DNA from: Fidelibacterota bacterium TCS52
GTDB lineage: Bacteria > Fidelibacterota > Fidelibacteria > Fidelibacterales > Fidelibacteraceae
Direction of reading: 5' to 3'
DNA length: 12,168 nt
NCBI GenBank assembly: GCA_001577215.1
Contig: LSCC01000077.1
Location: 1 to 12,168, forward strand
Positions within the stretch are counted from its first letter, which is position 1; each line of letters starts with the position of its first letter. Positions 7,089-12,168 of this stretch are shown piece by piece. A model generated the notes under the pieces. The model was given only the letters and a program-made list of their open reading frames with translations, did no database searches and had not been told where the DNA came from. The position numbers were made by a program, and so were the translations under genes.

Positions 7089-7417
7089 ATTATTTATTAA
7101 AAAAAAGTGAAATTTTATCCAAAAAGAGTGATATTTCACAACTTTTTCAAAATGGAAATTCAGTAAGCGGAAAATATACAAAGGTGATTTTTTTTAAATA
7201 TACTTATAGAGCGATCCTATTTACAACAAGAAAAAAGTTTGGGAATGCCGTTAAACGAAATAGAGGCAGAAGATATTTAAAAGAATTTTATAGACAGAAC
7301 AAAGAACTGTTTAAAGCAAACTATTTGTATGCTTTGATCTTGTTGAAAATTCCCTTAAAAAATGCTTTAGATGAAATATCAGATGATTTAAAAACAACAT
7401 TAATAAAAATACAATGA
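7085..7417 (+). CDS. rnpA: Ribonuclease P protein component
   Basis: The 110-residue basic protein is the accessory subunit of RNase P, which helps the RNA subunit trim the 5' leader of pre-tRNAs. The family signature, the 'RNR' motif, is visible as KKFGNAVKRNRGRRYLKE (50-67). The N-terminal part (LLKKSEILSKKSDISQLFQNG) matches the family's usual leading helix and strand. Length is normal. The rest is diverged, as is common for RnpA. Its ATG overlaps the rpmH stop by four bases, and its stop overlaps the yidD start at 7414 in the same ATGA manner. It therefore depends on rpmH transcription and probably on translational coupling. The RNase P RNA gene is not in the window. Confidence 0.95.
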   Translation: MNYLLKKSEILSKKSDISQLFQNGNSVSGKYTKVIFFKYTYRAILFTTRKKFGNAVKRNRGRRYLKEFYRQNKELFKANYLYALILLKIPLKNALDEISDDLKTTLIKIQ

Positions 7418-7635
7418 AAAAAATATTGATCCTTATAATTAAAATTTATCAAAATGTGGTTTCACCATTTACGAAACCAAGTTGTCGTTTTCAACCGACT
7501 TGTTCAAATTATTCGATAGATGCAATTGAAACACATGGATTTTTTAAAGGACTATATTTATCTATTCGCCGCATTTTAAAATGTCATCCATTTCATGACG
7601 GTGGATATGATCCAGTACCCAAAAAAGGAGAATAA
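7414..7635 (+). CDS. yidD: Membrane protein insertion efficiency factor YidD
   Basis: The 73-residue protein has an amphipathic, hydrophobic N-terminus (MKKILILIIKIYQNVVSPF) followed by the conserved SCRFQPTCSNYS (23-34) and CHPFHDGGYDPVP (57-69). Cysteines 24, 30 and 57 are all present. This is the YidD (haemolysin-like, DUF37) family. It is a peripheral inner-membrane protein that assists YidC/Sec insertion of membrane proteins. It starts inside the end of rnpA and finishes two bases before the yidC start codon. The yidC ribosome site lies within its last codons. Family assignment is firm; the molecular mechanism of the family is still poorly defined. Confidence 0.96.
   Translation: MKKILILIIKIYQNVVSPFTKPSCRFQPTCSNYSIDAIETHGFFKGLYLSIRRILKCHPFHDGGYDPVPKKGE
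7625..7631 (+). promoter_or_regulatory. Ribosome binding site for the TTG start of yidC
   Basis: AAGGAGA lies six bases before the TTG at 7638, inside the 3' end of yidD. It is the strongest Shine-Dalgarno sequence in the operon and supports the non-ATG start. The next in-frame ATGs (residues 19-20) would delete the first transmembrane helix. Confidence 0.75.
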
Positions 7636-7637
7636 TT

Positions 7638-9416
7638 TTGTTTAATAAAAATACTATTATTGCATTTGTAGTTATTGCCATTATTTTATTTATGATGCCA
7701 AAATATAATGAGTGGTTAAACCCAGAACAGGCTAGACAAGATTCATTAAGAGCAGTCGCAAAACAAAATGCTGTTGATTATGAAAAGCAAAATAACATAC
7801 AGAGATCTACTAAAAATGTTGAAAATAACAACATTGTAAAAAGCCAGATTAGTGAATCAACAGCATTAGATCACGCTAACATTTCCGATAATAACTCAAC
7901 CCCAAGATCAATAGTGATCAAAAACAAAAAGTACACATTGACCTTGTCAAATTTAGGTGGCGGAACAATTGATCAATATATTTTTCACGATCATTTTATG
8001 TGGAATAAAAAGCCAATAAAATTACTAAAAGAAGATGGCCAAAAAAACTTAAATATTTCATATATTAATAAATATCAAGAAAAAATAGAATTTGATGATA
8101 TACCATTTCACTCTAAGAAATTTGCCGAATATGATGATCTTGATACAATAGAAATTGATGTTCCATTATATTTGGAATTTGATCTAACTTTAAAAAATGG
8201 AATGACAGTTACTAAAAATTTCACTTTTTATCCCAAAAAATATGAAATTGATCTAAGAGTAGATATTCAAAATTATAGAAATAAAATACCAAATTCAGAA
8301 TACAATTTAAGTTGGAAAACCGATTTTAATATCACGGAAAAATTGGAAAAATCTGATTTACAATATAGTTATGTTTATTCAAAAGTGGGAGAAGAATTAG
8401 TAGAATTACAGCTTAAGAAAAAACCGGAAACAATTAAAACAAATGGAGACACTAAATGGGTATCGTTACGGTCAAAATATTTTACAAGTGTAATAATTCC
8501 AACTTCAAAAGACGGAGAATCAGCCACTATTTCAGGAGTAAGAGATGACAAATCCCGTGATTTTTCTGCCTCTTTAGCGATGAGATTACCAAACGCAAAT
8601 CGACACTCTGATAATTTTAAAATTTTTGTCAGCCCTCTTGATGAAGACTATTTGTCAACATTTAATGTTGGATTAGAACAGATGACAATTTGGGGTTGGA
8701 AAATAATTCAGCCTATATCGATCGGTATTATGTGGTTATTAAAATTCCTTCATAAATTCATTCCCAACTATGGATTTGTTCTGTTAGTATTTTCAATTGT
8801 TATTAAACTTATCGTTTATCCACTTACACACAAAAGTTACGAATCAATGAAAAAAATGCAGGCATTGCAACCAAAATTAACAGAAATAAAAGAAAAATAC
8901 GGAAATAATAAAGAACAGTTAAATAAAAAAACAATGGCAATGTATAAAGAATATGGAGTAAATCCACTCGGCGGTTGTTTACCGATGCTTTTACAAATGC
9001 CTTTACTTATCGCATTGTTCAATGTTTTTCGAACAACAATTGAGTTGAGAAATGAGCCATTTATTTGGTGGATAAAGGATTTAAGTAGTCCAGATGTAAT
9101 TTTTTCATTACCTTTTAATATTCCATTGTATGGAAACACAGTTAGTGTTTTACCATTTGTTATGGCTGGCATGATGTTAATTCAACAAAAATTAAGTGGG
9201 ACTTCATCTTCCAACCCACAACAGAAGTATATGATGTATTTTATGCCAATATTTATGTTATTGATATTTAATAATTTTCCATCCGGCTTAGTACTTTATT
9301 ACACACTATTTAATTTGTTAACTATTTTGCAACAAAAATTCATGATAAATCCTTCTGTTGAAGCTTCTGTAAAAAAACAATTTAGTGAAATAAAATCCAA
9401 TTCAAAAAAGAAATAA
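7638..9416 (+). CDS. yidC: Membrane protein insertase YidC (Oxa1 family)
   Basis: The 592-residue inner-membrane insertase begins with a TTG codon. Helix TM1 is at about residues 4-20, followed by a linker and a large periplasmic P1 beta domain (about 90-340), as in diderm YidC. The conserved insertase core follows: amphipathic region 352-372, TM2 at about 377-397 ending VIKLIVYPLT, then SYESMKKMQALQPKL (400-414) in the cytoplasmic hairpin. TM3 begins at GVNPLGGCLPMLLQMP (440-455), and TM4-TM6 lie between about 498 and 568. The positive residue in the hydrophilic groove is K390 where E. coli has R366. FPSGLVLYYTLFNLL (547-561) is the family's last-helix signature. A short basic tail (570-592) could touch the ribosome. 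It inserts small membrane proteins alone or with Sec. It follows yidD directly and precedes mnmE by seven bases. Confidence 0.96.
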   Translation: MFNKNTIIAFVVIAIILFMMPKYNEWLNPEQARQDSLRAVAKQNAVDYEKQNNIQRSTKNVENNNIVKSQISESTALDHANISDNNSTPRSIVIKNKKYTLTLSNLGGGTIDQYIFHDHFMWNKKPIKLLKEDGQKNLNISYINKYQEKIEFDDIPFHSKKFAEYDDLDTIEIDVPLYLEFDLTLKNGMTVTKNFTFYPKKYEIDLRVDIQNYRNKIPNSEYNLSWKTDFNITEKLEKSDLQYSYVYSKVGEELVELQLKKKPETIKTNGDTKWVSLRSKYFTSVIIPTSKDGESATISGVRDDKSRDFSASLAMRLPNANRHSDNFKIFVSPLDEDYLSTFNVGLEQMTIWGWKIIQPISIGIMWLLKFLHKFIPNYGFVLLVFSIVIKLIVYPLTHKSYESMKKMQALQPKLTEIKEKYGNNKEQLNKKTMAMYKEYGVNPLGGCLPMLLQMPLLIALFNVFRTTIELRNEPFIWWIKDLSSPDVIFSLPFNIPLYGNTVSVLPFVMAGMMLIQQKLSGTSSSNPQQKYMMYFMPIFMLLIFNNFPSGLVLYYTLFNLLTILQQKFMINPSVEASVKKQFSEIKSNSKKK

Positions 9417-9423
9417 GTATAGT

Positions 9424-10794
9424 GTGAAAAATAGATATTTATTTGATGATACAATTTGTGCAATTGCCACTCCGGTTGGATTGGGTGGAATAGCAGTCAT
9501 AAGAGTATCTGGAAAAAAAGCACTGATTTTATCTCTGAAAATATTAGAAGTTAAGAATCTTAACCCACGAATTTCGACTTTTACTCATGTTTTAGATAAA
9601 AATACTAAGAGCGTAATTGATTCTGCAGTTGCAACTTATTTCGAATCACCTCATTCATATACAGGTGAAGATATAATAGAAATTTCCAGTCACGGTGGAA
9701 TTACAACTCCAAATAGAATTCTAAAATTATTGCATTCAGTTGGAATTCGTTTAGCGGAACCGGGAGAATTTACTAGACGTGCATTCGTAAATGGTAAACT
9801 CGATTTATTACAAGCAGAAGCTGTTGGAGATGTGATAAATTCTGTATCTGAAAATAGTCAAAAAATTGCTGAAGACATTTTAGAGGGGAAATTATCAAAA
9901 CTGATCAATGAAATAAAAGATAAACTTGTCGAAATATCATCTATTTTAGAATTGGAATTGGACTTTTCTGAAGAGGAAATAAATCCACTACCTAAAAATA
10001 AATTAAATGAAAAAATTAAGAATTCTATCAAATCGCTTAAAACATTATCTAAATCTTACAGCAGTGGAAAAATCAAAAGAGAAGGTGTTTTGATTCCAAT
10101 TGTTGGCAAGCCGAATGCAGGAAAATCTAGTTTATTGAATGCGCTGTTAAAAGAAAATAGGGCAATAATTTCAAATACACCCGGAACTACTCGCGATTCA
10201 ATAGAAGAAGTTTTTAAACATCACGGAAATTTATTTCGCCTGGTTGACACAGCAGGTTTAAGATCAGTTGAAAATGAAGTTGAAAAAATTGGGATTGAAA
10301 GAACAAATTCAATTATAGAAAAAGGCGATATTATACTTTTAATTTCAGATGTAACTCAACTGGATTCTTTAGAAAATGAAATTAATAATATCCGTTCATT
10401 GACTGATGTGCCGATAATTATTGCATTAAATAAATCTGATCTTTTAAAGAGAAAAACAGATATTGCAAAAAACGATCGTATGAAGATCTTGATCAGTGCA
10501 AAACATGAGCAAAACTTAGACGGATTATTAAAATTACTTGCAGAGACAGCAGAAGAAACATATAAAATCACAAGCGAATCCGTTGCAATTTGTCATCTGC
10601 GTCATAAGCAGGCAATTGAAAATGCAATAGATTCACTCAATAATTCAATAAATGCCATTAATAAAAACATGTCAAATGAATTCATTGCCTTTGATATTCA
10701 GAACGCAGTTACAAGTTTAAATGATATTACAGGTCAAACTACATCTCAAGATGTTTTAAATAATATTTTTTCTAATTTTTGTATTGGGAAGTGA
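9424..10794 (+). CDS. mnmE: tRNA uridine-5-carboxymethylaminomethyl(34) synthesis GTPase MnmE
   Basis: The 456-residue enzyme, with partner MnmG, modifies the wobble uridine of certain tRNAs. The N-terminal tetrahydrofolate-binding domain begins DTICAIATPVGLGGIAVIR (9-27) and contains PGEFTRRAFVNGKLDLLQAEAV (113-134). The inserted G domain has GKPNAGKS (228-235), TPGTTRD (252-258), DTAG (275-278) and NKSD (336-339). The C-terminal FCIGK (452-456) carries the conserved catalytic-site cysteine C453. All key motifs are intact and length is normal. The start is GTG at 9424, seven bases after yidC, with no obvious Shine-Dalgarno sequence; the next residues match family N-termini, so a later start is unlikely. 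MnmG, usually a neighbour, is not in the window. The gene ends the operon, with a strong terminator at 10968-11005. Confidence 0.97.
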   Translation: MKNRYLFDDTICAIATPVGLGGIAVIRVSGKKALILSLKILEVKNLNPRISTFTHVLDKNTKSVIDSAVATYFESPHSYTGEDIIEISSHGGITTPNRILKLLHSVGIRLAEPGEFTRRAFVNGKLDLLQAEAVGDVINSVSENSQKIAEDILEGKLSKLINEIKDKLVEISSILELELDFSEEEINPLPKNKLNEKIKNSIKSLKTLSKSYSSGKIKREGVLIPIVGKPNAGKSSLLNALLKENRAIISNTPGTTRDSIEEVFKHHGNLFRLVDTAGLRSVENEVEKIGIERTNSIIEKGDIILLISDVTQLDSLENEINNIRSLTDVPIIIALNKSDLLKRKTDIAKNDRMKILISAKHEQNLDGLLKLLAETAEETYKITSESVAICHLRHKQAIENAIDSLNNSINAINKNMSNEFIAFDIQNAVTSLNDITGQTTSQDVLNNIFSNFCIGK

Positions 10795-10798
10795 ATTT

Positions 10799-10919
10799 AA
10801 CCACAAAGAACACAAAGAAGATTTAATGCTAGGCTTATTCAATTGAGCAGATAAAATCACCAAGAAAATAAATAAAACAATAAATGGTACTGTAATATAC
10901 ACTGTAATATACACAAAGA
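10799..10919 (+). repeat. CACAAAGA repeat remnant downstream of mnmE
   Basis: The octamer CACAAAGA occurs three times, at 10802-10809, 10811-10818 and 10912-10919. The first pair forms AACCACAAAGAACACAAAGA starting at 10799. Read in one frame it gives Asn-His-Lys-Glu-His-Lys-Glu, a string I recall from intergenic repeats near GxxExxY and four-helix-bundle protein genes in environmental bacteria. No such gene is seen here. The element type is an inference. Confidence 0.45.
10889..10912 (+). repeat. 12-bp tandem duplication
   Basis: ACTGTAATATAC occurs twice in direct succession (10889-10900 and 10901-10912), immediately before the third CACAAAGA. It lies in non-coding DNA between mnmE and the terminator. 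It looks like a recent slippage duplication or part of a small repeat element. Confidence 0.8.
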
Positions 10920-10967
10920 TCTATCTCTGATAATTGTATTATTCAACTCCACATTTTATTAACCAAT

Positions 10968-11005
10968 AATAAAAAAGACGACAAATAATTGTCGTCTTTT
11001 TTATT
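10968..11005. terminator. Strong bidirectional intrinsic terminator
   Basis: A perfect 17-bp stem (10968-10984 with 10989-11005) encloses the loop ATAA. The core GACGACAA/TTGTCGTC is flanked by an A-tract on the left and a T-tract on the right, so it can act in either direction. It sits between converging mnmE and the T9SS protein gene, whose stop is at 11040, and probably ends both transcripts. It is the clearest terminator in the window. Confidence 0.92.
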
Positions 11006-11039
11006 TCATTTATTCGCTAAATAATTATTTTTCAAATAA

Positions 11040-12168
11040 TTATTTCAACAATACCATCTTTTTAACTTCAGAGTTATTATCAATTGATAATCTGTAAATA
11101 TAAGTACCACTCGCATAATCAGCACCATCAAATACGACTTTATAAGTATTAGCATTTCTATGTCCATCAACCAATGTTTCAATTAATTGACCACGAATAT
11201 TATAAACTTGCAATTTTACATTTGCAGATTCATTCAATGTGAAATCAATTGTAGTTGTTGGGTTAAATGGGTTTGGATAGTTTTGTGATAATGCGAATTT
11301 ATCAGCAACTTCAACATTTTCAACCTCTGTTAAATCAGTAGCCCATGTTGGAGTTCCGTAATCCCATTTATTCACTGTCCATAGATAAAAATCAGTTGTA
11401 TAAAGTGTGTTTGCATCAGCAAAAGAAGCACCACGAGGACCGTTAGCACCACCATCATTTAATTCAGAAGCTTTTGGATTTGCAGCACAACTATCAACTA
11501 CTACTAAACCAAATGCTTCAAAATGTGTTTTGTCATCTGGATCTAATACCCACCAGCAGGAACCTAATTCACCTGCCCAAGATTTTCTTAATTCACCAGC
11601 AATAATATTTCCATCCGGAGCCCAATCAACTGTTGAAGCCCACATTTTTTCATAAACCTGATTTTCATTAGTAGTATCTTCTACAAATGAAATTTCATTT
11701 GTAGATTTATCATAGTAAAAATTACCTAAAGTATCAACGATTCCTAAAGTATCCATAGGTCCAGCTCCACAATGATATTTTGGAACTCCCCAACCTGACC
11801 AAGTAGTACCTGTAAAAATATCATAACTTCCATCGGTATATCCTCTTGCAATAGCTGAACGAAGAATATAGCCAACACTCATTACTGCTTCATAGGTTGA
11901 ATAATCTGTTGCATCAATTTCATACATTGGATCACCACCCGGCACAACATGTGTAACATAGATTTTATGATTTACAGTATCAATAGCAGGACCAGTACAA
12001 CCACCACCATCCGGAATAATCCATCTATCTAAAAGTTCTCTTGTTTGGTGATTAATCTTAAATAGCGTATTCCAAGAAGTACAAACCACATTACCATCAG
12101 CATCTAATTCCATTCCACGACCTGAACCTGTATGATCACTTTCTGCAAAAAGAGTATCTTTAATACCA
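11040..12168 (-). CDS. Secreted protein with T9SS C-terminal sorting domain (partial, 5' end outside window)
   Basis: About 375 residues are visible. The frame is open to the right edge, so the ATG at 12113 is probably internal: the 18 codons before it read GIKDTLFAESDHTGSGRG and continue the same fold. The mature part looks like a repeat-containing beta-propeller-like protein, with blade-like stretches such as GMELDADGNVV, KINHQTRELLDRW and VDWAPDGNIIAGEL. Five cysteines are scattered through it, including GGGCTGPA and YHCGAGP. The last 85 or so residues form a type A sorting domain: FALSQNYPNPFNPTTTIDF, then VKLQVYNIRGQLIETLV, and the end SEVKKMVLLK. Such domains direct export across the outer membrane and are usually removed. 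No catalytic motif is recognised, so its cargo function is unknown. It appears less AT-rich than its neighbours, as often seen for long exported proteins. Confidence 0.9.
   Translation of the reverse strand, partial: GIKDTLFAESDHTGSGRGMELDADGNVVCTSWNTLFKINHQTRELLDRWIIPDGGGCTGPAIDTVNHKIYVTHVVPGGDPMYEIDATDYSTYEAVMSVGYILRSAIARGYTDGSYDIFTGTTWSGWGVPKYHCGAGPMDTLGIVDTLGNFYYDKSTNEISFVEDTTNENQVYEKMWASTVDWAPDGNIIAGELRKSWAGELGSCWWVLDPDDKTHFEAFGLVVVDSCAANPKASELNDGGANGPRGASFADANTLYTTDFYLWTVNKWDYGTPTWATDLTEVENVEVADKFALSQNYPNPFNPTTTIDFTLNESANVKLQVYNIRGQLIETLVDGHRNANTYKVVFDGADYASGTYIYRLSIDNNSEVKKMVLLK

Noticed and set aside
8816..8824. DnaA-box-like TTATCCACT, with a second copy on the other strand at 1169-1177
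   Set aside because: Each is a single near-match inside a conserved coding region, with no cluster, no AT-unwinding element context and no dnaA nearby, so there is no support for an origin.
8837..9172. Minus-strand 111-codon open frame
   Set aside because: It is antisense to the conserved insertase core of yidC and reads as a mirror of that coding sequence.
11407..11655. Plus-strand 82-codon open frame
   Set aside because: It is antisense to the T9SS cargo gene, with no ribosome site or family resemblance.
12111..12113. ATG at 12113 as the true start of the T9SS cargo gene
   Set aside because: The frame stays open to the window edge with sequence that continues the same fold, there is no signal peptide after this ATG, and no ribosome site precedes it.
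1..12168. tRNA, rRNA, CRISPR arrays, insertion sequences or phage genes
   Set aside because: Reading both strands I saw no cloverleaf-like gene, regularly spaced repeats, transposase or integrase motifs, or flanking target duplications.

Overview
The window is AT-rich DNA from a diderm bacterium, most likely of the Fibrobacteres-Chlorobi-Bacteroidetes (FCB) superphylum. The main clue is the partial gene at the right edge. It ends in a type IX secretion (T9SS) C-terminal sorting domain of the 'QNYPNPFNPTTTI ... VYNIRGQ ... KKMVLLK' style, which from memory is commoner in Ignavibacteria, Marinimicrobia, Cloacimonadota and Delongbacteria-like lineages than in classical Bacteroidetes. Most genes have a recognisable AGGAG/GAGG ribosome site, and TTG and GTG starts are used. 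The genus cannot be named from this sequence.

Left part (1-3343): the 5' part of a Wzz/BY-kinase-type polysaccharide chain-length gene runs off the left edge on the minus strand. Upstream of it on the same strand is a full CCA-adding tRNA nucleotidyltransferase with an HD domain. A 219-base intergenic region with a perfect 11-bp inverted repeat separates this gene from the divergent plus-strand galE (UDP-glucose 4-epimerase). Two of the three genes here serve surface-glycan synthesis.

Middle (3423-6757): three minus-strand genes, in transcription order an M48/Ste24-type membrane metalloprotease, a full-length NfeD (ClpP-class membrane serine protease with OB fold) and a slipin (SPFH/stomatin). 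NfeD-slipin is a classic pair. The preceding protease suggests a membrane-proteostasis module.

Right-centre (6948-10794): a compact plus-strand operon rpmH-rnpA-yidD-yidC-mnmE. There are two ATGA stop/start overlaps, and yidC and mnmE follow within a few bases using TTG and GTG starts. It covers ribosomal protein L34, the RNase P protein, the membrane insertase with its accessory factor, and tRNA wobble-uridine modification. dnaA is not next to rpmH and jag is absent between yidC and mnmE, so the ancestral origin-proximal cluster is broken at both ends.

Right edge (10795-12168): a 245-base intergenic region with a remnant-like CACAAAGA repeat, a 12-bp tandem duplication and a strong 17-bp bidirectional terminator, then the convergent T9SS-exported protein gene, which is open at the right edge.

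I saw no tRNA, rRNA, CRISPR array, insertion sequence or phage gene. The window is mostly core housekeeping DNA. I found no convincing new system. The most interesting points are the Ste24-NfeD-slipin module lying back-to-back with the YidC operon, the galE leader hairpin, and the unidentified T9SS cargo.
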